Source: Bacteroidales bacterium (lineage in GTDB: Bacteria; Bacteroidota; Bacteroidia; Bacteroidales; UBA932). Taken from it: a DNA stretch of 64,000 nt. Below are positions 19,180-28,587 of the stretch, in pieces; position 1 is the stretch's first letter, and each line of letters begins with the position of its first letter. A program made the position numbers and the translations under genes. The notes under the pieces were generated by a model. It was not told the origin of the DNA. It was given only the letters and a program-made list of their open reading frames with translations, and made no database searches. The DNA lies in the NCBI GenBank assembly GCA_017561265.1, contig JAFZDJ010000001.1, positions 12,258-76,257 on the forward strand, written 5' to 3'.

Positions 19180-19214
19180 AAAACGGCTCTGGAAATATTT
19201 TCAGAGCCGTTTTT
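19180..19214. terminator. Bidirectional terminator between ABC transporter and nucleoside kinase
   Basis: AAACGGCTCTG pairs with CAGAGCCGTTT across a 10-base loop; A-rich and T-rich flanks give U tracts on both strands. It lies 3 bases after the ABC stop and 3 before the kinase stop on the other strand. Confidence 0.92.
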
Positions 19215-19216
19215 CA

Positions 19217-20884
19217 TTAAAGACTGCTGCCTCCTATGAAGCTTCGAAGCAGAGATGTAGATGGCACATCCTTGTCGGAAACCGGTGTGAAGTAACTCAG
19301 GAACTTCTTCAACCTGTGTACCTCGCTGTATTCCGGACAATTCTTGGGAACAGTCATAAGTATCCTTTCCGCATGAGCGCGTATGACGGCAAATTCAACA
19401 AGATAGGCGGAATTGAAGAGCACATCTGCATTCTCCTGATAAGGATAAATCCATTGCACCTCTGAACGACGCACATTAGGCCAGTGCATGATGGACTCAC
19501 GCGCAGTGAATGCTCCCTTGTTGAAATCGCGGACAATACGTCTGAGAAGACGGTTGTCACTTGTAGGAATGCAGTTATGGTCGTCAAGAGAAATGCTCGT
19601 GATAGTATTGATGAATATCCTGTACTTCGATGATTCTGCAACCTGATCGGTAAGACGAGGATTGAGAGCATGGATTCCTTCTATAAGCAGAATAGATCCC
19701 GGCTCCAGTCTCAGTTTCTTGCCATTGAACTCCCTGAGTCCTGTAACAAAGTTATACTCAGGTACATCCACAGTCTCACCGGCAAGAAGTTTAAGAACAT
19801 CGCTCTGGAGATATCTATGGTCAACTGTCTCGAAATTGTCAAAGTCGAACTCTCCGTTCGGAAGGCGTGGAGTATCAAGACGGTTTACGAAATAATCATC
19901 TGTAGAGAATGAGATCGGGCGGATACCGCAAGCCTTGAGCTGTATGCTGAGACGCTTGCAGAAAGTAGACTTTCCGCTGGAGCTTGGGCCTGTGATAAGC
20001 ACGAGACGGACAGGATTCTCAGGATCATTGACACGTCTTTCTATCTCCTCGGCAATCTGCACTATCTTCTTCTCCTGCAGAGCCTCGGCAATCTTGATGA
20101 GGTCGGAAGCTTCTCCCCTCTGGCACGCCAGATTCACGTCTCCGACATTCTCCAGCCCCATGATCCTGTTCCATTTGAGATTCTCGGCAAAGACATCGAA
20201 GGTCTTCGGCTGCTCTACAAACTCTGCCAGTTCTTCAGGGTTGTGCCTGTTCGGGACACGAAGAAGAAGACCATCACGATACATTTCCAGACTCCACACC
20301 TTGAGATTGCCGGTACTTGAGAGCAGAGCCTCATAATAATAGTCCGGAGTATCCTCCAAAGTGTAATAGTTCACATAGACATCACCAGAGGTCTCGAGAA
20401 GCTTCACCTTATCTTCATAACCTAGACTGCGGAAAAGCTCTATCGCTTCATCCTGAAGCACCTCGTGACGACGGAACGGAACATCGGCTTCAACAAGCTC
20501 CAGCATGCGATTCTTGATCATATCAAGATCGGAAATGCTCAGTCCGGCACCGTCACCCTTGTCTATGGAACAGAAATAACCCTTTGAGATAGGCCTTCTC
20601 AATATGACACGGCATCCAGGGAACACATCTTTAGCCGCTTTACATAAAAGGAAGCAGAGTGAATTGCAATATACGCTGCGGCCGAGATATGAAGTATAGT
20701 CATGAAACTCAACCTTACGGCTGTTGAACGCTCTGTATTTAAGCCCCTGACTCACATTGTTCACCTTTGCACAAAGTATAGGATACGGCCTCTCGAAGTC
20801 GAAAGACGGCAGCATATCCATCAATGTAGTTCCTTCAGGAAAGGTCTTGCTTGTCTGTGTGTTGACACAAAAAATCTTAACCAT
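19217..20884 (-). CDS. Nucleoside (uridine) kinase-like protein with ThrRS-type N-terminal domains
   Basis: This 555-aa cytoplasmic protein has an N-terminal TGS-like domain (about 1-65), a region like the second additional domain of threonyl-tRNA synthetase (about 66-200), and a C-terminal P-loop kinase of the uridine kinase/PRK group. Its P-loop GPSSSGKS is at 299-306, and STDDYFVNR and LLIEGIHALNP follow. Such proteins are common in Bacteroidota and Firmicutes and are usually named nucleoside kinase; the phosphorylated substrate is presumed rather than shown. It is 3 bases after aspartase in one operon. Confidence 0.85.
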   Translation of the reverse strand: MVKIFCVNTQTSKTFPEGTTLMDMLPSFDFERPYPILCAKVNNVSQGLKYRAFNSRKVEFHDYTSYLGRSVYCNSLCFLLCKAAKDVFPGCRVILRRPISKGYFCSIDKGDGAGLSISDLDMIKNRMLELVEADVPFRRHEVLQDEAIELFRSLGYEDKVKLLETSGDVYVNYYTLEDTPDYYYEALLSSTGNLKVWSLEMYRDGLLLRVPNRHNPEELAEFVEQPKTFDVFAENLKWNRIMGLENVGDVNLACQRGEASDLIKIAEALQEKKIVQIAEEIERRVNDPENPVRLVLITGPSSSGKSTFCKRLSIQLKACGIRPISFSTDDYFVNRLDTPRLPNGEFDFDNFETVDHRYLQSDVLKLLAGETVDVPEYNFVTGLREFNGKKLRLEPGSILLIEGIHALNPRLTDQVAESSKYRIFINTITSISLDDHNCIPTSDNRLLRRIVRDFNKGAFTARESIMHWPNVRRSEVQWIYPYQENADVLFNSAYLVEFAVIRAHAERILMTVPKNCPEYSEVHRLKKFLSYFTPVSDKDVPSTSLLRSFIGGSSL

Positions 20885-20887
20885 CGA

Positions 20888-22318
20888 TTACTCCTTAACT
20901 TTAATATCGAGTTTGACAGGCTTGATCATATTCTCTGGAGAAAGAATGGTATCCAGGTCCTCCTTAGAAAGAATATCATGCTCCAGCACAAGGTCGTATA
21001 TGCTCTTTCCTGTAGCCATGGCTTCTTTTGCAATTCTTGTCGAATACTTGTATCCGATAACAGGATTGAGGGCAGTAACAACACCGAAGCTTGAATGGAT
21101 ATACTTGTCACACTGCTCCTCATTTGCAATGATGCCGTCGACGCAATTGACTCTGAGGGTATCGAAACCGTTCATCATGATGGCAGCAGACTCGAAGCAG
21201 CACTGTGCCATGACAGGTTCCATGGCGTTAAGCTCCATCTGAGCCGCCTCTGACGACATGGCAACACAAAGATCGTTTCCTATGACTTTGTAACAGATCT
21301 GGTTCATCACTTCAGGTATGACAGGGTTCACCTTTCCAGGCATGATTGAAGAACCAGGCTGACGTGCAGGAAGATCGAATTCATGGAAGCCGCATCGCGG
21401 ACCTGAAGAAAGAAGACGAAGGTCATTGCAGATCTTGTTCATCTTGGTTGCCAAGCGACGGAGAGCTGACGAATATCCCACCATGCATGATGTATCCGAA
21501 GTAGCGGCAACGAGGTTATCCGCAAGTTTCATGTCCCAACCCGTGATCTCTCTGAGTGCAGCTATGCATTTCTCGGAATATCCTGGCTCCGAGCAGATTC
21601 CGGTACCGATTGCAGTAGCACCCATATTTACAGTAAGGAACTCTTCCGCCGCAAAATCAAGGTTACGGATTTCATCGCGCAGAATAGATGCAAAAGCACC
21701 GAATGTCTGTCCAAGGGTCATAGGAACAGCATCTTCAAGCTGGGTACGTCCCATCTTGAGTATACCGGCGAATTCCTTGGCCTTGGCCTCAAAAGACTCG
21801 ATGAGAGGGATGAAATGCTTCATGAACTCAAGATGAGTGGCATAAAGTCCTATATGAATGGCGGTCGGATACGCATCGTTAGTAGACTGAGAGCAGTTCA
21901 CATGATCGTTCGGCGAACAATGCTTGTATTTTCCGAGCGGAAGTCCCATTATCTGGAGGGCACGGTTGGCGATGACTTCGTTGGCGTTCATATTTGTAGT
22001 AGTACCTGCACCACCCTGAATCATATCCACAGGAAAGAATTCATGGTGCTGGCCGTCAAGAATCTCGCGGCAAGCCTGCGTAATTGCATTGTACTGTGCA
22101 TCCGACAGCAGACCAAGCTGATAATTCGCCTCTGCTGCGGCAAGTTTGGTCATTGCAAGACCGTTTACAAACAAAGGATAATCATTCAAATGGAAACAAC
22201 TGATCGGGAAATTCTCAAGACCTCTCAAGGTCTGAACTCCATATAATGCATCAGCTGGAATCTCAAGCGAACCGATAAGGTCGCTTTCTACTCTGAATTT
22301 TGATGATTGATTTTCCAT
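20888..22318 (-). CDS. aspA: Aspartate ammonia-lyase
   Basis: This 476-aa enzyme belongs to the fumarase/aspartase superfamily and converts L-aspartate to fumarate and ammonia. The flexible catalytic loop GSSIMPGKVNP is at 322-332, with GGAGTTTNMNANEVIANRA at 102-120. The form GSSIMPGKVNPVIPEVMNQ and the following KVIGNDL favour aspartase over fumarase C. In anaerobic Bacteroidales it would feed fumarate respiration. A minus-strand promoter lies upstream. Confidence 0.9.
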   Translation of the reverse strand: MENQSSKFRVESDLIGSLEIPADALYGVQTLRGLENFPISCFHLNDYPLFVNGLAMTKLAAAEANYQLGLLSDAQYNAITQACREILDGQHHEFFPVDMIQGGAGTTTNMNANEVIANRALQIMGLPLGKYKHCSPNDHVNCSQSTNDAYPTAIHIGLYATHLEFMKHFIPLIESFEAKAKEFAGILKMGRTQLEDAVPMTLGQTFGAFASILRDEIRNLDFAAEEFLTVNMGATAIGTGICSEPGYSEKCIAALREITGWDMKLADNLVAATSDTSCMVGYSSALRRLATKMNKICNDLRLLSSGPRCGFHEFDLPARQPGSSIMPGKVNPVIPEVMNQICYKVIGNDLCVAMSSEAAQMELNAMEPVMAQCCFESAAIMMNGFDTLRVNCVDGIIANEEQCDKYIHSSFGVVTALNPVIGYKYSTRIAKEAMATGKSIYDLVLEHDILSKEDLDTILSPENMIKPVKLDIKVKE

Positions 22319-22361
22319 ATCTATCGGTATATTGTTTATGATTTATAACCAGATTATCTAA

Positions 22362-22392
22362 CAAAGGTAATAAATCAGCAGATTAAAACAAT
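22362..22392 (-). promoter_or_regulatory. Promoter of aspA-nucleoside kinase operon
   Basis: On the minus strand the -7 box TACCTTTG (complement of 22362-22369) is preceded, after 19 bases, by ATTG (complement of 22389-22392), a near-match to the -33 TTTG. Confidence 0.6.
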
Positions 22393-22460
22393 CATAAATC
22401 AGGACAAACGACAATCAGAACACTAATTTTCATATATTTGCATAAACAGGAAAACAAGCC

Positions 22461-23465
22461 ATGATAAGAAATATATTCAGAAAATATGTGATCGATGCCC
22501 TGAGCCATATGGCGCAAGGACTCTTCTGCTCTCTTATTCTAGGTCTGATAATAGGTCAGATTGCCAAGATTCCGGGACTTGACTTTCTGAATTTCATTGC
22601 TGAAGCACTATCTGCCTCTTCCCCTCTCGTAGGAGCCTGCATCGGACTTGCAATTGCATATGGCCTTTCAACCACACCTCTTGTCATGATATCTTCAGCC
22701 ATAACAGGAGCATTGGGATATGAGGCAGGAGGCCCTGTCGGGGCATATCTGGCAGTGATCATAGGAGCTGAAATCGGAAGCTTGATTTCCAGAAGAACTC
22801 CTGTAGATATCATTCTCACTCCCCTGATCACCATAGTTGCCGGAGGACTATTCGCAAGATACTGCTGTTCTCCTATAAATGATTTCATGCTTTACCTTGG
22901 AGAAGTAATCAACAAAGCAACAATGCTCAGTCCTTTCATGATGGGAATTGCAGTATCTGTTCTGGTAGGATGCGCTTTAACCCTGCCTATCAGCTCTGTA
23001 GCTATATGTGTGATGCTCGGAATAGACGGTCTGGCAGCTGGTGCCGCGACAGTCGGATGCTGTGCACAGATGGTAGGATTTGCAGTAACAAGCTTCAGGG
23101 ATAACGGCATGGGAGGCCTGCTCTCTCAGGGCTTAGGCACATCAATGCTCCAGATAGGAAACATTGTAAGAAGACCGGCAATATGGATTGCACCGACGCT
23201 CACTGCGGCAATTCTGGGTCCGGCGTCTACAGTATGGCTCCGGATGACAAACAATGCACTCGGTGCCGGAATGGGTACGTCTGGCCTTGTCGGACCTCTT
23301 GCGACATTCGCGACCATGACTGAAGCAGGGGCGGCCGCAGGCCCTCTTACCATAAAGATATTATGCCTTTATTTCCTTGCTCCTGCCGTAATCAGCCTGG
23401 GCATACATATGCTTATGAAGAAGGCCGGATGGGTGAAGGCAGGTGACATGAAACTCGAACAATGA
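22461..23465 (+). CDS. PfoR-like PTS EIIC-type membrane protein
   Basis: This 334-aa membrane protein has about eight to nine glycine- and alanine-rich helices and resembles the PTS_EIIC_2 family, which includes PfoR of Clostridium perfringens. It has only the membrane (IIC-like) part; no IIA or IIB domain is nearby, so classical PTS transport is doubtful. A -7 box TATATTTG (22433-22440) lies upstream. The LOG-family gene follows after a single base, so the two are co-transcribed and translationally close. Function unknown. Confidence 0.75.
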   Translation: MIRNIFRKYVIDALSHMAQGLFCSLILGLIIGQIAKIPGLDFLNFIAEALSASSPLVGACIGLAIAYGLSTTPLVMISSAITGALGYEAGGPVGAYLAVIIGAEIGSLISRRTPVDIILTPLITIVAGGLFARYCCSPINDFMLYLGEVINKATMLSPFMMGIAVSVLVGCALTLPISSVAICVMLGIDGLAAGAATVGCCAQMVGFAVTSFRDNGMGGLLSQGLGTSMLQIGNIVRRPAIWIAPTLTAAILGPASTVWLRMTNNALGAGMGTSGLVGPLATFATMTEAGAAAGPLTIKILCLYFLAPAVISLGIHMLMKKAGWVKAGDMKLEQ

Positions 23466-23466
23466 T

Positions 23467-24579
23467 ATGAGATACACTGAAATCGAAAATTGCGAGGCAT
23501 TGAGGAAAGTTCTCGAAGCCGGCGGAACATTGAGACATTACGCATTCCAGGGCATGGATTTCCATCCTTGCATGGAGACAGCACGCCAATGCAGATTCTC
23601 GGACTGCCTTTTCCTCGGAGGCTTCGGAGTCAATGAGCTCAAGGACAGGATGGACGAAACATGCTCCGTATTCCCACGTTTTCACGGACTGCCTTTCAGG
23701 GCTTTCAGAAGCGGTCTGTACAACGCGAAATCGCTTTACGAAGGCTACCGCCTCGGCGATCCGGACTCATATAAAGACTGTTTCGACAGCAAGGTATACG
23801 AACATTATCTGGCTGCTGGAAAACAGACCGGAGACATAAAGGAGACACTCGCACGCATCCTCCATGACCATTCGATGAACGACGGACTAGACGATTTCCT
23901 TCGTTCATTCGAGGAGAAGAGCATTGTAGGAATCATGGGCGGTCATGGACTTTCACGATGCGATGAAAACTACCGTAAAGTGGTGATGGTCAGCAAGAAG
24001 CTTACAGAAGGAGGCAGTCTCATGGTCAGCGGTGGAGGCCCTGGCGCAATGGAGGCTACACACCTTGGGGCATGGATGGCAGGAAGGTCTGACCATGAGG
24101 TCGAAGAGGCCTTGGAAATGCTCGCAGCCGCTCCGTCATACAAGGACCGTCTGTGGCTTGATACAGCCTTCCGCGTGATGGAGCGCTTCCCTTCCGCGAA
24201 GTACGTCAGCCTCGGAGTGCCGACCTGGCTTTATGGACATGAGCCTGCGACTCCGTTCGCGACCCATATAGCGAAATATTTCGACAACAGCACCCGCGAA
24301 GACTCCATACTGACAATATCCAAAGGAGGAGTCATCTATTCTCCGGGCAGCGCAGGTACCATGCAGGAGATCTTCCAGGACGCCGTCCAGAATCACTATC
24401 TCAGCTTCGGATACGCCAGCCCTATGGTCTTCCTCGGCAAGGAGTTCTGGACAGAGGAGATGCCTGTATACCGCCTCATGCAGTACCTGATCGAAAAGGG
24501 AAAGTACAACAACCTCCTCCTCTCGATCACAGACTCTGTCGACGAAATTGTAAAAGCAATTGAAGATTTCAGAGGCTGA
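23467..24579 (+). CDS. LOG-family Rossmann-fold nucleotide-binding protein
   Basis: This 370-aa protein has an N-terminal extension of about 150 residues and a C-terminal LOG/lysine-decarboxylase-like Rossmann domain. GIMGGHGLSR and SGGGPGAMEATHLGA form the nucleotide-binding part; PGSAGTMQE at 293-301 corresponds to the family signature PGGxGTxxE with one Gly replaced by Ser. Family members such as PpnN and LOG cleave the N-glycosidic bond of nucleoside monophosphates. That activity here is inference. It stands 1 base after the PfoR-like gene and converges on the FKBP gene with a 6-base gap. Confidence 0.8.
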   Translation: MRYTEIENCEALRKVLEAGGTLRHYAFQGMDFHPCMETARQCRFSDCLFLGGFGVNELKDRMDETCSVFPRFHGLPFRAFRSGLYNAKSLYEGYRLGDPDSYKDCFDSKVYEHYLAAGKQTGDIKETLARILHDHSMNDGLDDFLRSFEEKSIVGIMGGHGLSRCDENYRKVVMVSKKLTEGGSLMVSGGGPGAMEATHLGAWMAGRSDHEVEEALEMLAAAPSYKDRLWLDTAFRVMERFPSAKYVSLGVPTWLYGHEPATPFATHIAKYFDNSTREDSILTISKGGVIYSPGSAGTMQEIFQDAVQNHYLSFGYASPMVFLGKEFWTEEMPVYRLMQYLIEKGKYNNLLLSITDSVDEIVKAIEDFRG

Positions 24580-24585
24580 CAGTCA

Positions 24586-24984
24586 TCACCTTACGTCAAG
24601 CAAGGTTATATCGAAAATCAGGGTAGAGAAAGCCTTGATCGCTCCTGCAGGACGTGATCCATAACCCAGATTATAAGGAATGACAACCTCCCAGCGGGAT
24701 CCGGCAGGCATATCTCTCATAGCTGTGATCCAGCCTGTTATGAGTTCATTGAGACGGAATGTCGCAGGACGGCCTTTCTGGGTCTGGTCAAATACCTTTC
24801 CGTTTATGAGCTTGCCGGTATAATACACGGTCACGAAACTCTTCGGAGAAGGCTTCGGACCATTTCCTTTTGTGATTTCACGGTACATGACACCGTTGAA
24901 CATTATCTTTACGCCCGGCTTCTGGGCATATTCCTGAAGAAACTCCTGGTTTCTCAGCTTGTATGCATTGTCTGTTGGTGACAT
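24586..24984 (-). CDS. FKBP-type peptidyl-prolyl cis-trans isomerase
   Basis: This 132-aa protein has no signal peptide and is probably cytoplasmic. Residues 45-131 form a single FKBP domain (VTVYYTGKLINGKVFDQT, ELITGW, GSRWEVVIPYNLGYG, LIFDITLLDV). The domain catalyses proline isomerisation in folding proteins. It lies 3 bases after the NifX-like gene and is probably read from the same promoter. Confidence 0.9.
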   Translation of the reverse strand: MSPTDNAYKLRNQEFLQEYAQKPGVKIMFNGVMYREITKGNGPKPSPKSFVTVYYTGKLINGKVFDQTQKGRPATFRLNELITGWITAMRDMPAGSRWEVVIPYNLGYGSRPAGAIKAFSTLIFDITLLDVR

Positions 24985-24987
24985 GGC

Positions 24988-25335
24988 TTAATGGCAGTCG
25001 TGATGGTCGCAAAGCTCCCCGTTATCCTTGATGTTTCCTGCGAGGTACTCCTTCACGAGCTCCTCTACGTCTCCGTTGCATCCTCGGATCACCTCGATCC
25101 TCTGCGCCTCAAGCACGTTCTTCGCTCCTTGCCCCATGTTTCCGGCAAGCATCACAGCAACGCCCATCTGCCTGAGCACAGGCGCGATTCCGCTCTTGCA
25201 TCCGCATCCCTCAGGCGAGGCCAGTTTTGATGAACCCGCAACCTTTCCGTCGATGACGTCGAAAATCGTATAATATGCGCAATGGCCGAAATGATCGTCC
25301 ACGCGTCCGTCTCTTGTTGGTACTGCAATCTTCAT
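24988..25335 (-). CDS. NifX/NifB-associated-type (dinitrogenase Fe-Mo cofactor) domain protein
   Basis: This 115-aa protein matches the small NifX/MTH1175-like family: MKIAVPTRDGRVDDHFGHC, then GCGCKSGIAPVLRQMGV and GNMGQGAKNVL. It ends in a His/Cys-rich tail (GELCDHHDCH) that could bind metal. Relatives outside nitrogen fixers have no settled role but are thought to handle Fe-S or other metal clusters. I chose ATG 25335 because the family begins MKIAVPT and because a canonical minus-strand promoter (25353-25384) overlaps any longer frame. It is divergent from the flavodiiron gene. Confidence 0.83.
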   Translation of the reverse strand: MKIAVPTRDGRVDDHFGHCAYYTIFDVIDGKVAGSSKLASPEGCGCKSGIAPVLRQMGVAVMLAGNMGQGAKNVLEAQRIEVIRGCNGDVEELVKEYLAGNIKDNGELCDHHDCH

Positions 25336-25352
25336 GTCTTGAATATTTTCTT

Positions 25353-25384
25353 CAAAGTTAGTCCTTAATACAGAATTATGCAAA
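25353..25384 (-). promoter_or_regulatory. Promoter of the NifX-like/FKBP operon
   Basis: Minus-strand -33 TTTG (complement of 25381-25384), 20-base spacer, -7 TAACTTTG (complement of 25353-25360). This is a textbook Bacteroidota promoter and supports the start at 25335. Confidence 0.8.
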
Positions 25385-25439
25385 TCATGAGGTATGGCAC
25401 AAGCGTTGCTTTATCGGTCGGAAAAAGAATTGAATCGTT

Positions 25440-26786
25440 ATGAGCAAGATCAGCGAACGGATCCGCTATGTAGGCGTGAACGACTGCGAGAAATCCCTTT
25501 TTGAAGGGATCTGGCCTTTACCTTTTGGTATAAGTTACAACTCATATCTTATTGTAGATAAAAAGATTGCGTTGATTGATACAATTGACGAAGGCTTCGA
25601 AAGAGAATACTTGGAAAAGATACGCAATGAGATAGGTTCAAGGGCAATAGATTATCTTGTCGTGAATCATATGGAACCCGACCATTCGTCAATGATTTCC
25701 CTCATTCTGGACATATATCCTGGTATACTGGTTGTCGCCGATGCCAAAGCTCTGCCTATGCTGAAGGGCTATTACGGACTGAGCGAGGATGATGTGCTGG
25801 TAGTAAGGGACGGCGACAAACTGAGTCTGGGAAGCTGCGACCTGATCTTCCACATGACACCGATGGTTCATTGGCCTGAGACGATGATGACATGGCTTCC
25901 GGCTGAGAAGACCTTGTTTTCCGGAGATGCGTTCGGCACATTCGGAGCATTGAAACATGGCATCAAAGACACGGAATACTCATATTGCGGGGATAAGTGC
26001 ACATGTGACGAGGGATGTATATGTCATGACGGGATTTCTTGCGAAGAAGATGGTATAGACGATGAAAGCTGTGACTGCCAGGAAGCTGCAGAGAACGGAG
26101 AATGTACCCATTATAGTTCGGAGAGATTCTGCCACGGCAAGGCTGATGCATTCGAGATGTATCGAAGCGAGATGGTAAGGTATTATGCGAATATCATAGG
26201 TAAGTACGGAGGAGCCGTGCAGACAGCCTTGAAGAAGATCGGGACACTGCCGGTCGAGAGGCTTTGCAGCACGCATGGTCCTGTATGGGAAAAGCATGCG
26301 CAGCAGGTCATCGGGCAGTACGAAAGTCTGAGCAGATACGAGGCCGAACCGGGAGTATGCATCGTTTACGGCACCATGTACGGAAACACGGCGGAAGCGG
26401 CACGCAGCCTTGAACGCGAGCTTTCAATGCTGGGCATCCCGACCGCGCTGCACAACCTCAATGTAGAAAACGGTTCTGCAGCGCTCCGCGACCTTTTCCG
26501 TTATAACACTCTTGCAGTCGGCTCCCCGACCTATAACGGAGGTGTCTTCCCGCCTGTCGAGGCCTTCATGCGTGCTGTGACTTCACGAATGGTCAAAGAC
26601 CGCGGCTTCTTCGCATTCGGCTCATACACATGGGCCCCAGCCAGCGTCCGCATCCTCAACGACATCGCCACAACGCACGGCTTCCGCCTCCTGCACGACG
26701 GTCTGTCCTTCCCGCAGGCCTTCTCCACCGACAAATGCGACATGGCGGAGATCGCCCTGATGCTGGCGGAAAAGATGAAAAGCTGA
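25440..26786 (+). CDS. Flavodiiron protein (FprA type) with Cys-rich insertion
   Basis: This 448-aa cytoplasmic enzyme reduces oxygen to water or nitric oxide to N2O in anaerobes. The N-terminal metallo-beta-lactamase-like domain keeps all diiron ligands: H77-x-E79-x-D81-H82, H144, D163, H279. The C-terminal flavodoxin domain starts near 306 (YGTMYGNTAEAA) and binds FMN. Between D163 and H279 there are 116 residues instead of about 61 in the standard fold; the extra stretch (about 175-235) contains ten Cys between 183 and 231 and many acidic residues. I know of no named FDP class with such an insert. Rubredoxin, the usual electron donor, is encoded 46 bases downstream. Confidence 0.93.
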   Translation: MSKISERIRYVGVNDCEKSLFEGIWPLPFGISYNSYLIVDKKIALIDTIDEGFEREYLEKIRNEIGSRAIDYLVVNHMEPDHSSMISLILDIYPGILVVADAKALPMLKGYYGLSEDDVLVVRDGDKLSLGSCDLIFHMTPMVHWPETMMTWLPAEKTLFSGDAFGTFGALKHGIKDTEYSYCGDKCTCDEGCICHDGISCEEDGIDDESCDCQEAAENGECTHYSSERFCHGKADAFEMYRSEMVRYYANIIGKYGGAVQTALKKIGTLPVERLCSTHGPVWEKHAQQVIGQYESLSRYEAEPGVCIVYGTMYGNTAEAARSLERELSMLGIPTALHNLNVENGSAALRDLFRYNTLAVGSPTYNGGVFPPVEAFMRAVTSRMVKDRGFFAFGSYTWAPASVRILNDIATTHGFRLLHDGLSFPQAFSTDKCDMAEIALMLAEKMKS

Positions 26787-26832
26787 TCAACACAGATAAC
26801 TAATTATCAACCATTTACAAAACACAATCATC

Positions 26833-26994
26833 ATGAAGAAAATGAAATGTGCAAAATGCGGCTGGATATACGATCCGGCCATCGGAGACCCGAAAAACGG
26901 TATTCCTCCGGGTACTCCGTTCGAGAACCTTCCCGCAGACTGGCGCTGCCCGGTTTGCAAGCAACCGAAGTCCATGTTCTTCCCGACAGAATAG
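26833..26994 (+). CDS. Rubredoxin
   Basis: This 53-aa protein is a complete rubredoxin: [10 protein letters not shown] (Cys6 and 9 of the Fe site) and [11 protein letters not shown] (second Cys pair), with the typical [13 protein letters not shown] between them. It holds one iron in four Cys thiolates and transfers single electrons. Placement right after the flavodiiron gene fits a rubredoxin-to-FDP electron chain for oxygen or NO removal. Confidence 0.95.
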   Translation: MKKMKCAKCGWIYDPAIGDPKNGIPPGTPFENLPADWRCPVCKQPKSMFFPTE

Positions 26995-27042
26995 GACGGG
27001 GAGTCAAAAATACCTATATTTGCCTTTTTAAGCAAGTGGCCT

Positions 27043-27783
27043 ATGATCTACATAGAAAGGATTTACCTTGAGGACGGCCCGGAAAGAGAGGGGCAATATT
27101 GGAATGAAATACCAGTGATAAAGGCGGTTACAGAGCGAGGGAGCTTCGAGTTCCACAAGCCTGTAACCTTTATTGTCGGGGAAAACGGCATGGGAAAGTC
27201 CACCCTCCTTGAAGCCATAGCCGTCTGCTGGGGATTCAACCCAGAAGGAGGGACAAAGAACATGAGATTCTCGACCAAGGAATCCCATTCACACCTTTGC
27301 GACCACATGCGTCTTGCCCGCGGCCCTCACTATGCACGTGACGGTTTCTTCCTCAGAGCCGAAAGCACATACAATGTAGCTACGGAGATAGACCGGCTCA
27401 GGACAGCAGGAGGCAATGGAGCAGCATTCATGGAGCAGTACGGAGGGGTATCGCTACACGACCAATCACACGGCGAGAGCTTCATGTCCATAATGCAGAA
27501 CCGCTTCAGAGGACAAGGCCTCTACATTCTCGACGAGCCTGAGGCCGCCCTCTCCCCAAGCCGCCAGATGGCCATGCTCTCTCTGATTAAGCATCTAGTT
27601 GACCAAAACTCCCAGTTCATCATATCCACCCACTCCCCGATTCTGATGGCCTATCCCGAAGCTGATATCATCGAGCTCGACGAAACCGGCTTCAGATCAA
27701 CCCCATACAAAGAGACCTCCCACTACCGCCTCACCAGCTACTTCCTCAACAACCCTGAGAAGATGCTTGCGGAGCTGATGTAG
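27043..27783 (+). CDS. AAA-family (ABC-like) P-loop ATPase
   Basis: This 246-aa protein is a stand-alone ABC-type ATPase of the kind annotated as AAA_15/AAA_21 or predicted ATPase. Walker A is GENGMGKS at 46-53; an SHGES signature at 142-146 and Walker B YILDEPEAALS (Asp164, Glu165) are intact. No membrane, nuclease or SMC coiled-coil partner is encoded beside it, so a defence or repair role cannot be claimed. A -7 box TATATTTG (27015-27022) lies just upstream. Confidence 0.82.
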   Translation: MIYIERIYLEDGPEREGQYWNEIPVIKAVTERGSFEFHKPVTFIVGENGMGKSTLLEAIAVCWGFNPEGGTKNMRFSTKESHSHLCDHMRLARGPHYARDGFFLRAESTYNVATEIDRLRTAGGNGAAFMEQYGGVSLHDQSHGESFMSIMQNRFRGQGLYILDEPEAALSPSRQMAMLSLIKHLVDQNSQFIISTHSPILMAYPEADIIELDETGFRSTPYKETSHYRLTSYFLNNPEKMLAELM

Positions 27784-27865
27784 GTATAGGTGCAACAATA
27801 GAAAGATATCAAAGAAAAACCAAAATTTTCCCATCTTTGCAGATGAGAGACAAAACACTGACGAA

Positions 27866-28519
27866 ATGATAAAGATAGCGATTCTTGACTTTGACGGAAC
27901 ACTCGGGGATACGACCGATGTGATAGTCAGGACAACACAGGCGACGATAAAGGAAATGGGGCTGCCGGAGAGGAGCGACGAACAGTGCGCAGCGATGATC
28001 GGACTTAGACTGGTGGAGATTCCGCCGGTACTGTTTCCCGAATGCGAGGTGGACTGTGACCAGTATGCTGTAACATACCGCAGGTTATTCCATGAGTTCA
28101 ATACGGAAGGAGCCGTGCAGCTGTATCCGAATGTGATGGACACTTTGATGGAACTCAAGAAGCGTGGAATCATCCTGACCATTGCGAGCAGCCGCAGCAA
28201 CGCTTCACTGACCGAGTACATAAACAACCTCGGACTCGCCTCGACCATCACCTGCATTCTGGGAGCTAATGACGTCAAGAAAGGCAAGCCGGATCCGGAG
28301 GCTGTCAACAAGACATTGGAGAGATTCGACATAAATGCAGATGAAGCAATAGTGGTCGGAGATACAATATTCGACATCGAAATGGGACGCAATGCAGGCA
28401 CCAGAACCTGCGGCGTATCATATGGAAACGGAAGCAGAGAAAGCCTTTCCAAGGCAGATTGGATCATTGATGACTTCGGAGAACTGTTAAAACTGATCTC
28501 TCAGCCGAATTTATCATAA
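27866..28519 (+). CDS. HAD-family phosphatase (phosphoglycolate phosphatase-like)
   Basis: This 217-aa cytoplasmic protein has the HAD motifs: LDFDGTLGDT (Asp8 nucleophile, Asp10), TIASSRSN, KKGKPDPEAV and VVGDTIFDIEMGRNAG, with an alpha-helical cap between the first two. It resembles Gph/PgmB-type phosphatases acting on small sugar phosphates; the exact substrate is not evident. Confidence 0.85.
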   Translation: MIKIAILDFDGTLGDTTDVIVRTTQATIKEMGLPERSDEQCAAMIGLRLVEIPPVLFPECEVDCDQYAVTYRRLFHEFNTEGAVQLYPNVMDTLMELKKRGIILTIASSRSNASLTEYINNLGLASTITCILGANDVKKGKPDPEAVNKTLERFDINADEAIVVGDTIFDIEMGRNAGTRTCGVSYGNGSRESLSKADWIIDDFGELLKLISQPNLS

Positions 28520-28587
28520 ATCATTGAAAGATAACAACAAAAACCCATATGTTATCAGCGCGAACATTTTTGTTATAGGCTTAAATG

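Noticed and set aside
27043..27783. AAA ATPase as part of an anti-phage system
   Set aside because: No nuclease, reverse transcriptase or other effector gene lies beside it; its neighbours are rubredoxin and a HAD phosphatase.
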